A DNA stretch of 64,000 bases. It comes from Rheum nobile. Lineage: Eukaryota; Streptophyta; Magnoliopsida; Caryophyllales; Polygonaceae. Within the stretch, counting starts at the first letter, position 1. Each line of letters opens with the position of its first letter. Positions 44,365 through 58,813 of the stretch are shown piece after piece. The stretch is taken from assembly GCA_027886185.1 (NCBI GenBank), contig WOAB01000056.1, positions 14,756,001 to 14,820,000 on the forward strand, in the 5' to 3' direction. The translations under genes and the position numbers were made by a program. Below the pieces are notes generated by a model. It saw only the letters and a program-made list of their open reading frames with translations. It was not told where the DNA came from and searched no databases.

Positions 44365-44885
44365 GGGAAATTCTTGTTAGTGCCCCTGAGTTTAGGGTTA
44401 TTCCTGTTGGTGTCCCACGATTAAGTTTTTTCCTGTTAGTATCCCTAAGGTTTTGGTTTGTTCGCTTTGTAACCGAAATTTTTCATATCCGTATCATTTC
44501 GGTTCAAATTGATCAAATCGAAGCTCATCATTATGTTTATTGACATCAACTTAGTAGGATTCGACTCCTAAAACAATCAAATCTATACCCGAACCATTCC
44601 GATTTGAATTCTTAAGGACAAAACGGGTTGTTGCTTCGAAATTCAAATCGACATGGTTCGGACATGGATTTGAGTATTTTAGGAGTCAAATCTTATTAAT
44701 TTTAGGGCGATGAACACAATAGTAGACTTGAATTTAATCAATTTGAATTAAAATGGTACAAACATGAAAAAGTTTGGTTACGAAGCAAACAAACTCAAAC
44801 CTTAGAGACACCAACAGAAAAAAACTTAATCGTGTGACACCAACAGAAATAACCATAAACTCATGGATATCAACAAGAATTTCCC
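44365..44885. mobile_element. Foldback MITE upstream of TRN1 (Mutator type)
   Basis: The two ends are inverted repeats of about 190 bp (outermost GGGAAATTCTTGTT), leaving a small centre. The 9-bp target duplication ATTAATTAA is exact (44356-44364 and 44886-44894). The 521-bp element ends 336 bp before the TRN1 start codon, so it lies in or next to the promoter and could form long hairpin RNA if transcribed. Confidence 0.9.
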
Positions 44886-44894
44886 ATTAATTAA

Positions 44895-45221
44895 ACCTAA
44901 TTTTGCCCTAATTTTGTATCTCTCGTCGAACCATTCGTACGTGCATGAAACTACTACGGAGTAATACACTAGTTTTCCTAGACTATTTTCCACAAATTAA
45001 AATAAATAAATAATTTGCCCTAATTTTGAGGATTTTTTTTTTTGGGAAATCAGGCTAGCCGCTGGCTTGCTACGGAGAGGAAAGGCAACGGACACCTTGC
45101 TTCTGAAAGCCCTGAGAAAAGTCTCTGCCTTCCAAATTCCCCCCACGAATTCCCACTTCCTCTGCTCCCCGTAAAACCCCCCAATTTCATCTCTCTGCGT
45201 CTGCGTGTGTGTGTGTAATTA
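44895..45221 (+). promoter_or_regulatory. TRN1: TRN1 proximal promoter and 5' UTR
   Basis: This 327-bp stretch lies between the MITE duplication and the start codon. The last 170 bp are C/T-rich with TCTC and a GT run (45207-45217) just before TTAATTAATGG, a plausible leader. I see no clear TATA box, which is common for housekeeping plant genes. The transcription start is not determined. Confidence 0.5.
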
Positions 45222-48200
45222 ATGGCGGCGACTGGTTCTTCATGGCAACCACGGGAAGAAGGGCTTATGGAGATCTGTGGCCTGCTGGAGCAGCAAATCT
45301 CCCCGACTTCAACAGCAGACAAGTCTCAAATTCTGCAACAGCTCCAACACTATTCCCAGTTCCCCGATTTCAACAACTATCTCGTTTTCATTCTTTCCCG
45401 TGCCGATGTATGGTTCTACATATGCCCCTTTTTCGTTTGCTTCCCTTGTAATTATACCCGGAAGGGAAAAAAAAGTTCACTTGTTTATTTGTTTATTGAT
45501 TTTGATTACAATATCTTTTGATTGACCTAAATATTTTGCTTTCTTTGGTCTATTGAATGTTGGTGTATATTAATTTGTTTTTAAATTTGTTTTGCTTGAT
45601 TTTGTATACAGTAGGTCAAATTGAATGTTGGCATTGCATTTTAACTACGATGGTCTTTGGTCAATCTGCTTGTTTGTAGTTCTTGGTTTGAGACTTTGGT
45701 TGGGCAGGAGTTTCCTACACGTTGAAAAAGAAATGTTTCTTTCATGCTCCAGTTGATGTTATATTTGTTAATTAATTAGGCGAAAGTTTAGTGAAAGTGG
45801 CAATAAGAGTCATTCTTTTTCTTTTCTCACAAGTAATGCTATTGTTTTGAAATCAGAGTAAGCATAATAAACTTATTTTCCCTTCTGGTTGTTTCTTTGC
45901 TTATGCAGGGAAAATCAGTGGAGATACGACAAGCTGCTGGCTTGCTTCTGAAGAATAATCTTAGAACTGCTTTCAAGATTATGTCCCCTGCAAACCAGCT
46001 TTACATAAAATCAGAGTTGTTACCTTGCCTAGGATCACCTGATCGGAACATTCGCAATACTACGGGAACCATTATTAGTGTTACTGTTCAGCTGGCTGGT
46101 GTCTGTGAATGGGTTGAGCTGCTCCATGCTCTTGGTACTTGCCTTGATAGCAATGATCTTAACCACATGGAAGGTGCAATGGATGCTTTGTCAAAGGTAT
46201 GATTTGTTTGTCTTATTCTATTTAGTTGTGTGAAGAGAACCCATAAGCTGAGGTTTTGAATTTATATGGTTTTCCTCTTCAAAGAATCACTATGTTGATA
46301 TGCCTTTTCAGCAGGAATTAGTCAAAATTTGTTTAATTTCTTGAACTTGGAAATAAGTTTTCTATTGATGGTGTACACTTAAAATAAAAAAAAAGAGGTC
46401 CGTTTGAAAGTGTTATAAGGTGTGATTGTGTGAATTTCACAAAAAAGTTTAAAGTATAAAGGTAATGATAATCTGTTTCTCAAACTAGATTGGACCATGA
46501 GGATTGAGATTGAATAATCTGATAGCTGTGAAGTTGCGCCGGTCCTGAGGATGATGTGTCTATTATGAAATCTATAATAATCCATTTTCTCCTTACCTTT
46601 GCTTGTCACCTCCTTATTTGAATTGTATTAAAGGGCTTATCTGTATCGGTGATAACCTTTTGCGGTCTTTATAATGAGAAAAATATGAAGAAGCTTATCA
46701 TAAAAAATGTAAAAAAAGCTTGTCAGAATCTTTTTTTGGACAATTGACTTATCAAGTTTATGATGAATCTGATATATGTGTAAAAGAGAGCTCTTAGTCT
46801 TAGGTGCTGAAGGAGCTGCGTCAAGAATTCTTAATTTGATCTTCATCTGATATGGTGATTATTTGGAATAACTAATATAACTGTTCTTCATGCATCATTT
46901 GATGCCACCAGATTTGTGAGGACTTACCGCAAGTATTGGATTCAGATGTACCGGGCATGAGTGAACGCCCTATCAATTTATTCCTTCCAAGATTCTTTAA
47001 GGTAACCTCTTTCATTTAAAAGGTGGTGGGATTTTGAAAACATCTTATTTTTTCTTTGGATGCGTTAGTTTGCTTTCTAATGATTCTTTTACCGTCATAA
47101 TTTTGATCGGGTTTCTTTGTTTGCACTTTACATACCTGGTTCTGGATGTACAGTTTTTCCAGTCACCACATCCCATGCTGAGGAAACTGGCTCTCAGTTC
47201 TGTAAATCAGTATATCATGTTGATGCCTGCTGTGAGTACTTTAATAACTTATTCTTAGATACAATATGTTACCATTGTTTTATAATTATGTTCTTTCCCC
47301 CCCTACAGTTTCTGTACAGGTCAATGGACCAATTTCTCCAGGGCTTATTCATGCTGGCTAATGATACTGCACCGGAGGTGCGAAAATTGGTAAGTACTTG
47401 TTTGTTGATGTGTCTTTTACAGATATCGAAGGATATTTGCTTTCTGGAGTAATGGAAAGATCTAATGTGTATGAATTGAAAGAATTATTCACTGATCTTC
47501 TTTATATCACTGTTTGTTGTAATATTAATTGGAGAAGAGAAATAAATTCTAATATTCAGGGAGTGGTGAGGTAAATGAAGGGCTAAGATAGTACTCAAGA
47601 GTGTATTTCTCTGAAACTAATATCACTGACACAAGTGTAAGGGTCTGCCCTTTCTGATAAAGAGTTTTCTATTCTTAGCCTTCACCATTAGAGGTTATGG
47701 ATGTATCTATCTGTGTAATGTATTCGGGACCTTTCTTTCAGTCCATTGGGAAGGGCTTTTTGGATACTCCACCGGGCATTAACTGTAACTTTCCTTATGA
47801 AGGAATTCTCTTTTTTTATATTATATTCATTTGATTTTCCTCTTATTTATATGTAATTATATGCTTTCTTAATGCTTCTTTTTTGTTTTGTTTGTGGTGA
47901 ACAGGTTTGTGCAGCTTTCGTTCAGCTTGTTGAAGTTCATCCTTCTTTCTTGAAGGTTGGAAAATTATGTTAATTTTCCTTCTGTCTGTGAAGATTTTCC
48001 TTACCTTTTTACACCACGTCATATACATAGTTGAGATAGATACAATTTTTGAATTGTGCACTGCTGATCAGTTTTTTTGCTATTATGTTATCTGGAATCT
48101 TTATGGTTATAATCCTACAATCCGGATAATGCAGCCATACGTGAGGAATGTCATAGAGTACATGTCGCAAGCTAACCAGGACAGTGATGATGAAGTAGCA

Positions 48201-51200
48201 CTTGAAGCCTGTGAATTTTGGTCAGTATTTTTAATATGATTTTAATAGTCTTCTAGATTAGTTTTATGCTTTGTGATTATAGGTGTTATATCCCCCCCCC
48301 CCCCCCCCCCCCCCCTTTTATGTTTCGATATATGAATCTTGGAAACAGATGTACTATGTTTAAAACAAATTTTTATTTATTTAAGGAAAAATCACCAAAA
48401 ATAATCCCAACTTTCACTAGCAAACCAAAAATAATCTCTACTTTCAAATCAACCAAAAATAATCTCAAGTTTTAACATATGAACAAAAAATAATACAGAT
48501 GATTTTTTTGTATGAATTTTGGCTAATTTGATGACAACATGACACCTAATAAGAGATCTTGTACAAAGGAAAATCACTTACCACGTCCAACTACGAAAAG
48601 ACCTTGAGTACACATCATCGAATTAGCCGAAATTTCAACTGAAAAAATAGCTTATATTAAATTTTTGGTTCATGGGTTTTTGGAAATATTTTTGGTTGAT
48701 TTAAAAGTTGGAATTATTGTTGGTCTGTTAGTGAAAGTTAAGATTTTTGGTGATTTTTCCTTTATTTGAACAGGAAAGTTGCCAAAAAGGCAATTATTGG
48801 ATCCCTTGTGAATTCTTTTTTGCTGTAAATATATGTACTGCAGTGTTGAACTTAGGTAGTTTGTTGATACTAATTTCAGTTGTAGGGGATATTAAATCCA
48901 GGGTTAGATACTTAGATGTTCTGGTCTTACTTGCAAATCTTTTAATAAGTTGCGTTACTCTGTCCATTGTATCCCAATAAGGTATGTATTGATACTAATA
49001 AAAGGAAGTATATTTGTTTTTTGCATTTTGATAGGGGTGCGTATTGTGATGCTCAGTTACCATCAGTGGACTTGAAAGAATTCCTTCCAAGGATAATTCC
49101 TGTACGATGACTACTGTTATCATGGCCTCTAACTCATTATTTCTGTTGGTTATAAAGGCTGCGATACTAATGGTACATCAAATATTCGTATCCTTTGTAG
49201 GTTTTATTGTCAAATATGATCTATGCTGATGATGATGAAACACTTGTTGAAGCTGAGGTTAGATTTTTCCTTAAAGCATTCTTAGATCCCCTCCAAATTT
49301 GTTGCAATGTAATGACTGGGATATTGTCAATGTGGTGCACAGGAAGATGAGTCTGTACCTGACAGAGAGCAGGTGTGAGCCTTACATATCGTCATATCCA
49401 CCATAATTCTTCTCTTCACTTTTGTACTCTATTAACTTGCATGTTTATAACCCAATCTATTCTTTCCACAGGATCTGAAGCCTCGTTTTCATTCATCCCG
49501 TTTTCATGGGTCTGATAACGTGGAAGATGATGTATGTTTTATTGTTTTACCTTGTGGTTTGCCAATGTCAATCTGCTGAATTGTCATTTACAATGTTTTT
49601 TTCAAAATTTTCTACAGTAATATTTGTACTCGTCAGAAGGTTTCCCTGAATGCCTTTTGATGTCATTTTTTGGATAATATGACACAGGATGATGTAGTCA
49701 ATGTTTGGAATTTGCGTAAATGCAGTGCTGCTGGTTTGGATGTACTGTCCAATGTGTTTGGGCATGAAATTCTTCCTACCTTGATGCCCTTAATTGAGGT
49801 ATTTGTCAAATCTGTACGAGATTCATGCAGTGTTAGTTTTTTTTCTTGTTTCCTGTTTTCAAATCCCTATTCTGATGCGCTAACTTTGTTTTCCTCTATG
49901 AACCCCATTCTCTTCTGTAGTACTGTTTTCGGCTACTTGACAATATACATGTACTCAGTATCATTAGCTGCTGAAGCTACTCAAGAACAAAAAGTCCAAA
50001 ACTGCTTCATTTTAAATAAGCATTACATGTTCTGCCTATCCACCTTATAGTAAGGGTTGTAGCTTTATTCTCTGTTGATAAGAGATCTGTGATGCAATCA
50101 ATACATAACTGGCAGAAGAGTAACGCTAAAGAAAACAGGTCTGCTTAGGCTAGTAGTGTTGTAGGTAGCATAACCATGTGTAGGGTCTGAAACAAAGGGT
50201 TTAGCCTTCATCTAGTTAGAACATCAATTACTAAATTGTTATTCCCAGTATTATTAAAATATTTTCCCTTCTTTTGGCTTGTGCATTGCTTATCCACTAT
50301 TTATGATCAGTACCTGTGTCATCTCCGAGATATACGGAGAATATAGGATGTTTGTAAAAAAGGGTAGGAATTGTTATTCAAATCTCACTTTTGATTGGAA
50401 ACAAGCATCTTTGATCTATAGCAGAAATTCAAGTGTTATTCATGATGGCATTAGACCAGCTTCTCTTTTCTTCTGTTTGCAATTGCTTTGATCAAGGTCA
50501 TGCGGTATATGAACATAATTGTTTGATCTTGCAATTCCTTGGAGGTTGATTCTTTGCTAAATGTTATTTTCTATTATTCTTGAATAATATCTTTTCCATA
50601 CACTTGTGCAGGCCAAACTTTCTGCTACTGATGACCTGTCCTGGAAAGAAAGAGAAGCTGCAGTTTTGGCTATTGGTGCTATTGCTGAAGGTTGCCTTGA
50701 TGGTTTATATCCTCATCTATCAGAGGTAGCCTTTCTTTTGTCAAGTCTGTTCTGGCTTCTCGTGTGAAACTTTTTCCTAATAAGGAGTTTATCTCTTTTC
50801 ATTTCTTTTCTTGAAAGTAAAATGGTCACATCCCAGCCCAGCTTGGCTAAACAAGAGGTTGAAATGGTCACATCCCAGCCCAGCCCAGTCAAGCTATCAA
50901 TTCAATGCCCATTACATGATGAAGCCCGGCATCCTATACAACACATATGCGTCATTTATACCTTTTTTTATTTTAAATAATGGCATAATTCAAGTGCCTT
51001 TCTGAAATTTTAAAAGAGCTGTATCCACAGGGTTATTCAAAATAAATATGCCAATGAAGTTTAAGGTTGAAATTCTCAGAAATATGGTCTCGGCGTATTC
51101 TTGATCTTCCTTTGCATGGAACTTGTTCAATTATTGGATGGAATTTATTTTATTGCTTCAACACTTCGTATTTATTACCGTTGGACTGAAATTTTGTCAC

Positions 51201-54200
51201 ATAATGTTTTGGCATTTGTTCTTCTATTGATAACTTGACTATAAAATCTGTATTTGATATGCTATATCTTAATTTAGTTTTGACCATATCTTCGTGAAAT
51301 GTCTTGAATTAGAAATGATAGAATGATGATTCACATTGTAGTCTTATGTGAAAATCTAACTTATACTATCTTGCAGATTGTGGATTTTCTCATTCCTCTA
51401 TTAGATGACAAGTTCCCCCTCATTCGGAGTATTTCCTGTTGGACACTTTCACGATTTAGTAAATTTGTTGTTGAGGTATGACAACGTTGTTCTCTCTCCT
51501 TACTGTTTTTTATAAGTTATAGAAAAAGATACTAGTAAATCATTTTAGAAGATAGAGGTTAGAACATAATGGAACTCGCAGATTGTAACTTGGACTAAGG
51601 TGCCTCAACTGATTGTGCCCACAAAGAAGCTAAATTTCAAGCTCTACACAATTAATATGACATTTAACCTATCTGGGAAAATGTAATCATTTTATCAAGA
51701 CCTTCCTGTAGAAGTGCATCTTGATGAATCGTTATAGGACATGTCCTGAAAAGAATCCTAAATTCTGCTCTTCCTTTTTTTGGGTTAATCTTCGTGCACA
51801 TGGTATGTTGCATAGTTGCCAAAATAGCATTGTGAATACATTGTAGACCTTTTTCCACTGAGTTTGGATTGGATAAATGAAGGGGTATTGCGTTTTAATT
51901 TTTTATAAAACTAAAACAGTACTGTTTTGCATTTAGATCTTAGTATATATAAATGTTAAACTGAGGTGATCCCTAGAGCCTTTCATCAAGTTATCATTTA
52001 GACCTTGTGGTTGGGTGGAATATCTTTTTCCTTGCTGATTTCTGTTGGATAGAATACTATTAATTGTAGATTTATTATTTGCTGAATTCCTATGCACCTA
52101 GTGTTAGCCTTTATTACTTTGTTCAGCTCTAGGTCTGCTGGCTGTTAGTTTATCTTTCCCATGTCTGCTTTTATTTCCTTTTGCTTTTAGGGTTTCCTTT
52201 TCTCTTGTACTTATTCTCTGCTTCTGCTACTATTTTCAATACACAGAATTATCTTTTCTCTCTCAAGTTTGCTCTCAATTTCCATCATTAAAAATAGTAC
52301 TAATGGAACATGCTTTTGTTTCTTCATAATAAGACATAGCTTCATGGTGCATGCCACTTTCCTTTGTCCATACCTTGGCCACCCCACTTGTTAGTCTGTC
52401 GCACATGCATTTATTTGCTTTCAGAGAAAAAAGATGCAATATATGTTTCCTATCAAGCAGTCCTGCAGACCCAAACTTCCTTTTCATTTTTCAATATTTT
52501 AATCTAGGGAATTAGCCATCAGAAAGGGAATGAACAGTTTGACAAGGTTTTGATGGGCTTTCTGCGGAGAATACTGGATACCAACAAGCGTGTGCAGGAA
52601 GCGGCATGTTCAGCATTTGCAACTCTGGAGGAGGTGTTCCCCCATGATTTTTTCCCGTTTTTGTATAGCTTTTCAGAAATTGTTTAAGATTTTGATTGTT
52701 TGATTTTCTCAGGACGCAGCTGAAGAGTTAGCACCAAGGTTGGAAATTATTTTGCAGCATCTAATGTGTGCATTTGGAAAATATCAGGTTACATGTTTCG
52801 TGTTTCTTTTACTCCCTTATGCTTACAAGAACGTAATAATTGGATTGTAGATGAAGTTCTAACGAGAGTTGTTTTCTTTTTGCTTATACTTGGTGCAGAG
52901 GAAAAACCTACGGATTGTCTATGATGCTATTGGAACCTTAGCTGATGCTGTTGGTGCAGAGTTGAATCAGGTAATCAATGGACTTCTATAGATTATTTGG
53001 TGCTTATCATATTAAGACACCAGTCATTGATTTTTTCCGTGGATTATTGGCAGCCTGCGTATTTGAAAATCCTCATGCCACCCTTAATTGGCAAGTGGCA
53101 ACAGCTTGCAAATTCAGATAAAGATATCTTCCCACTGCTGGAGTGCTTTACTTCTATAGCACAGGTATGTATCACCATTGTACTTGCAGGAGAAAAAAGT
53201 TTTTGTTGGAGATTCATATATGCATTGTATGTGGAAAGTCCTTGTGCTGCTGATGAAGTTTCTGTAGATAGTGGTTAAATTGGCCACTTTTCAAACCAAT
53301 TCATTCGCCTTATAACTTATCCTGCCGGCTATTTGGTGCAATGTGTGGATAATGTACTTTTTTCTCAAGGTGTGGAAAAGCCTTATAAGTCACTAATATG
53401 GTCACTTACTGTATAAGGTAAAAAAATGATGTTAAGTTAGCCAAAAGGCCATTTTGCTTTGCATCAGACATGGCCTTAATCACCAAAAGAAATTACAAGA
53501 TGAATTTGTACAATTTTTTTATTCTCTCTCTAACAGATGATAGGAGAGTATTACTAGTTGAGGTTAGTATTATATTTTAAATTTGTTTAGTCTTAATTGA
53601 AGAGAGTACCGCTGCAACTGGGAGTAAATAGCTTGTAAATTTTGAGTTAGCCAAAAAGCATATGATCCCAATTGTCATGGGCACATGTGAGTTGTGATAC
53701 CCGGGTGATGAAGACATAATGAAATCTGGTTCAAGGAAATGACCGTTCTGATGGTCAACATTTCTGTATTGACTATTGCGATCTATGCTTTTGGTTTAGG
53801 ATTAGTCCTAGTGTTAACAGCTTTATAAATTATCTTCATAAATCTGTTCCTGTGCCACATGCCAACTAATAGATGTTGAAGTGTGTAAGCTGTAAGTTTG
53901 TGAGCCTGGCATAAATTTTGTGATTGGGTTTTCTGCTACCTAATAAAAAATGTGGCTTGTTAACATCTTTCAGGCTTTGGGACCAGGGTTTGCTCAGTTT
54001 GCAGAGCCTGTATTTCAAAGGTGCATGAGCATTATTCAGACTCAACAATTATCAAAGGTAAAGAAATGATATTTGACTGTGTTTTATCCTCTTCTCGACA
54101 TGAATCACTTCCTTAGGACTTACAATACTGGTACCTACTTATGAACATAGAATGTCATGGGCATAGATTATGAACAAGAAATCAGCCAGATGAACTGCAG

Positions 54201-57200
54201 ATATTTATGTTGCATGCCACCGGAAGGAATTGATTATAAACTTCCTGATGTAGGAATTCTGGAGTGTTGAGAATATGAACAATATATTCTCCATATTCTA
54301 TTGATGGATTATGAATTTGAGAGATCAGCGGGGAGTGAGCTGAGGAGAGGAAGAGGAGGGGGGTTGGGGTAGTTTTACTAGGCTGAATTGGTATTTAGGT
54401 TATTGCTATAAATAATCTCGAGGAATGTGCCCAGCACCAGTTTAGAACATTTGGATTAATTACTGTACACCAGCTGTACAAGAGTTCCTCCTGGGAATTG
54501 CTCTATATTTGCTAGCATTCAATTCTGAGTTCGGTTTTCATAGTAAATATCTTCTTATTCTCCATCTACTTGTTTTTGTTGCTGATTTAATACCCTAGTG
54601 GATTACCGCTGTTTGCTACTGTCTTTTTCTGGTTTGGCTGTCCAGATTCTTACTCTTATAAGTCAGCATTAGCTTATACATGTTCTTATTTATAAGTATA
54701 AACTGTTTATCCATATATAAAATTTTAGTATCGGTAATTCAATTTTTACTGCAGATTAATCCCGTTTCAGCTGGTGTTCAGTATGATAGAGACTTCATTG
54801 TCTGTTCTCTGGATCTGCTCTCTGGACTTGCAGAAGGTCTTGGTGGAGGAATAGAGAGCCTGGTATTTCCTGATGCTGGAACCTGCTTTAGATTTTATAT
54901 ATAATTTAGGAGTTCATTTTCTTGAATATTGGCCCTTCCCTAATTCGGTGGCAAACTAATTCTACTAACTAATGGTAGCAAGGATCAACTTGCCAAATAC
55001 CATGTGTATGATTTTTCACAAATTGTTTTCTAAAACAGAGTCTGGAAAACATATATGATTGCCCATAATCCTGTACGTCACTTTCTCCAATCCTTGTATA
55101 TGTTATAATTCTTCTCCGTCAAATCGTCTTTTTCTTGGAATTGTCAATTATTCACTTCAAAAGAAATGTATAGAGATTAGCTATTAGCATATGATGGCTC
55201 GTACATAATCTACCAGCATCCTTACAATCTTGCTGCAGGTTTCACAGAGCGCATTGAGGGATGTGCTTCTTCAGTGCTGCATGGATGATTCCCCTGATGT
55301 CCGTCAAAGCGCCTTTGCTCTTTTGGGAGACCTTGCAAGAGTAAGTTGGCAACATTTGAAAGACTTATTAAAATCTAAGCATATTAGTTAATAAGACAGC
55401 CTTCTATCTTTTGGCATCTACAATTTTTTTTTCAATACTTGTTGGACTTATGTCTGTATTAGTTTTGATGGTTCTAAGAATGTTTATTAAAATAATAGGT
55501 TTGTCCAAGACATTTGCATGCAAGATTACAAGAGTTCCTTGAAATAGCTGCTAAGCAACTGGTAGGTGGAAGATTTTATGTTCTGTGGGTAATATTATTC
55601 CTATAAGGTCCTAAGATTTGTGCTCGCAGGATATTTCTAAGCTGAAGGAAGTCATATCTGTGGCAAATAATGCTTGTTGGGCAATTGGAGAATTAGCAGT
55701 TAAGGTAAATGCTTTCCTTTCCATCACATTTTCCCTTGATCCATTTTTGTCAAACTGGTAACTCTCTCTTGCTTTACCCTTTTTTCTTATACTTTCTTAT
55801 GCTAATGCTCTTATAATACATAGAGAATTTGTTAGAGAAAATTGATTGAGGAAAAAGGATATATATATATATATAGTACTCAGTTTATGAGACTTCCAAG
55901 TATAGAGTTCAGTAGATGAGACATCAAACTCTCAATAAATTGGTCCATAAAATACCTTCAAACTCTCATGAAGCATGATCCCAAAAGATAGCCATATGGT
56001 GTTATGCACCAGATTGTCTCTTATAACATTCCTGCCAGCCAATCCGAGAAAAACTTAATATTGCTGCAGGTATTTCATTTTTCTAGAGAAAGCCATATGC
56101 TCATATCTTGAAGGATGGCCATTTCTCTGTAAATTTTTTAACCCTTCATCTTTCGGAACCCTCTGATTCACATGAAAATGAGCATCTACCAGGAAACTGT
56201 GAAACCCAATCCTCTTTAGAAAAGCGAAATACCTGCAGATGGTTGCAGCCTTGTTGTTTTGACAAATGACACATTCATCAGAGGATAAAAGTGCAATAGG
56301 TTTCCTTACCTGGAGGCTGGAATGGAAAAAAAAATTAGTGTCATAAAGGGCCAGATAAAATTAATAAATGTCTCGGCCTTGAGGGGACCTTTGTTTCCAA
56401 ATGATCTTGAAAGGAAAAGAGTGGATTTAAAGCAATTGAGAATTATACTCCACTACTTCATGATTGGCCAATGTGTTTCCAAATTAAATCAGGAAAAAAT
56501 TATTCATCAATAAATTAAAATAAAATCCACCAATTAAAACAAAGCACATACTTGGAGTAAAGTTAGGGAGCAAGAGATTTGGATTGGATGTAAAGAAGGT
56601 TGGAGAATAATGGAGATGCATAGGAATATTCATGAAAACATCTACAATCAGTCCAAGCTCTCCCATCTCTCGTACAGGGACTCACTAATAACGGATCCAA
56701 CAAATAGAGTCCTGCATCCTGATCGAGATGGCTGGATGCATTATGGATAGAGGCTGAAAAAGCCATAGAAAAGTAATGGGAAAAGAAGAGTCTGAAAGCC
56801 ATTGATTCTTTCTCAATCTGGCATAATTGTAGTTAACGATTCAAGTATCAAAGGAGCATTCTCTTTATTTTTATTTTTATTTTGTGAGCGGACCAGTTTC
56901 ATTAATCAGTTAAAAGGTTTGAAGATATAGATATTCATTTCGGAAAAAGGCGGATTGAAGATACAGATAATGAAATGTAAAAGTAGAAAAGGGATGGCGG
57001 TCCAGAATAACTTTAATCCATTTTGTAATCAAATGCCATCTTATTTATTTTGGATAGTACCTGAAGAGCCTTGTATATCTCTTCTTTCTGCTGTCCTATT
57101 TCATTGCAATTTACTGTTAATCCTCTTGATTCATCTGGTACTTTACACTGCATTACCTCTTTACATTTCCTGCTTATGTTTTGATTTGTAGGTTCAACAA

Positions 57201-58813
57201 GAGATCTCTCCTGTTGTTATGACTGTCATATCCTGTTTGGTCCCAATTCTTCAGCACACAGAGGTTATTCTCGTAATTTCCCTTTAGTGCGGGCTGTGAT
57301 TTTTTCCCCTTGCTGTGTAACATTACAGTTATCATACTTCACATCGATGTTTAGGGACTCAATAAATCACTCATGGAGAATAGTGCTATAACTCTTGGGA
57401 GACTCGCTTGGGTTTGCCCTGAGATTGTAGCACCACATATGGAGCACTTTATGCAGCCATGGTGTAATGCTTTATCTATGTAAGTTTATTTAATCGTTTT
57501 AAATACCCTTTCACTCTATGCATTAGCTCCTTGTTCATTATTGCCTTGCCTCCTTGTATTTTCTGTTTTTTTTTTACATTTCTCTTTTCTTTCATGAACG
57601 GATTATATATTATCTTACATCAATTTTACATCTTATAGTACTGACTACTCATGAGATAGTGTCAATTTAAAAAAAAAATAAGGATCATGAAGAAATTTAT
57701 ATGATCGTACATTGTAATTTTAGTTTTTTCCTGATTGAAGGAAGAATAACATTTGCTTAGTTTCTAGATCAACTGTTTGATCTTGCTTATTTTCCCTCTG
57801 TTTTAATCAAACTGTTTATGACAGGATACGTGATGATGTAGAGAAGGAGGATGCATTCCATGGTCTATGTGCAATGGTATGAATCTGCTTTCCCTTTCTT
57901 CAATTGTGTTAATTTCGTATTTATCCATTTATTTCTAAGATACTTGGTTCATTTTTCAGGTCAGAACGAATCCTTCCGGGGCTTTGAGTTCTCTTACATT
58001 CATGTGTAAAGCTATAGCCAGCTGGCATGTAAGAACGATCTTAAATAGTACCTATTTGAGAAACAAAATTCTACTTATAACACACTTACAACTACGAAGA
58101 CTGTTTTGATCCTCTTGTTTTTTTCTTCAGGAAATACGAAGTGAGGATCTACACAATGAGGTCTGCCAGGTTTTACAGGGTTATAAGCAGGTGGGTCTTA
58201 TTTCCAAAGCGCTTTGTTTGGCTATATCTTTTCTAATCCTAGTGTTTACTTCACCTGCAAAAGAGACCTGAGCTCTAACTTCTAAGTTCTGAAGTTGTTT
58301 TGTGTGTTTTTTTATTCACCTTTGCATGCAAGTGTACACTTTCAAACCTATTGAAATGATCTTACATATGATTCTTGCACAAAAATGTTGATTATTGCTC
58401 ACGATTTGATAGTTTCCTACCTTTTCTGATCTCAAGGTTTATGTTTCCTGTTTCCATTTGGTTAGGGCATTAGGCCACATGTAAGTTGATATGTAGAGAA
58501 CAGTGAAATTCGAGTCCTAGACTAGATTAGCGGTTTCCTGGATTTTTGGCTTCTGGTCTCCATCTCCTGTTTGTTATTGATTGGTTTTCTACAAGGAAAC
58601 CTCGTAGTTATCTTGCTTATATGATCATCAGTACAGTTATCCTATAATTTGGTTCACGGATATATAGCAATATTACAACTAGCCGGTGAAAACTGTTGTG
58701 TTTGTTTCTCCTGCGACAATTCTATGCAGATGCTTAGAAATGGGGCATGGGAGCAATGCATGTCCACCTTAGAGCCTCCAGTGAAAGACAGATTGTTGAA
58801 GTACCAAATCTAG
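45222..58813 (+). CDS. TRN1: Transportin-1 (importin beta-2 type nuclear import receptor)
   Basis: Karyopherin built of HEAT repeats that carries PY/M9-signal cargoes into the nucleus and releases them on RanGTP; plant TRN1 is also linked to AGO1 and microRNA loading. I read 29 exons: 45222-45407, 45909-46196, 46912-47001, 47154-47231, 47309-47389, 47905-47955, 48135-48220, 49035-49101, 49201-49257, 49343-49372, 49472-49531, 49688-49798, 50612-50725, 51377-51475, 52508-52633, 52713-52787, 52899-52970, 53054-53164, 53974-54057, 54755-54862, 55239-55340, 55499-55561, 55630-55704, 57192-57263, 57355-57479, 57825-57876, 57960-58028, 58131-58190, 58730-58813. All introns are GT-AG and the sum is 2676 nt, 891 aa, near the family length. 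N-terminal EEGLMEICGLLEQQISP and KSVEIRQAAGLLLKNNLR form the Ran-binding side. Residues about 315-361 are the acidic loop that displaces cargo. Trp455 (SCWTLSRF) and Trp730 (NNACWAIGE) match the two cargo-contact Trp of human transportin-1. No stop or frame break. Only the last two exon junctions at 48220/49035 and 57479/57825 split codons. Confidence 0.96.
48292..48315. repeat. Run of 24 C in TRN1 intron 7
   Basis: An uninterrupted poly-C tract 70 bp after the exon 7 donor. Length may vary between individuals or be misjudged by sequencing. Confidence 0.9.
48385..48760. mobile_element. MITE in TRN1 intron 7 (Mutator type)
   Basis: Ends are inverted repeats of about 80 bp starting GGAAAAATCACCAAAAAT. 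The 9-bp flanks TTTATTTAA (48376-48384) and TTTATTTGA (48761-48769) agree at 8 positions. The 376-bp element lies well away from both splice sites. Confidence 0.85.
55705..57191 (+). other. TRN1 intron 23, the longest intron (1487 bp)
   Basis: It holds a TA microsatellite (55859-55876) and otherwise unique-looking sequence. ORFs here (56322-56513, 56955-57191, and on -) have no protein-like features. No clear element end was found. Confidence 0.55.

Noticed and set aside
55705..57191. Nested gene or transposon in TRN1 intron 23
   Set aside because: No inverted ends, target duplication or protein motif could be found.
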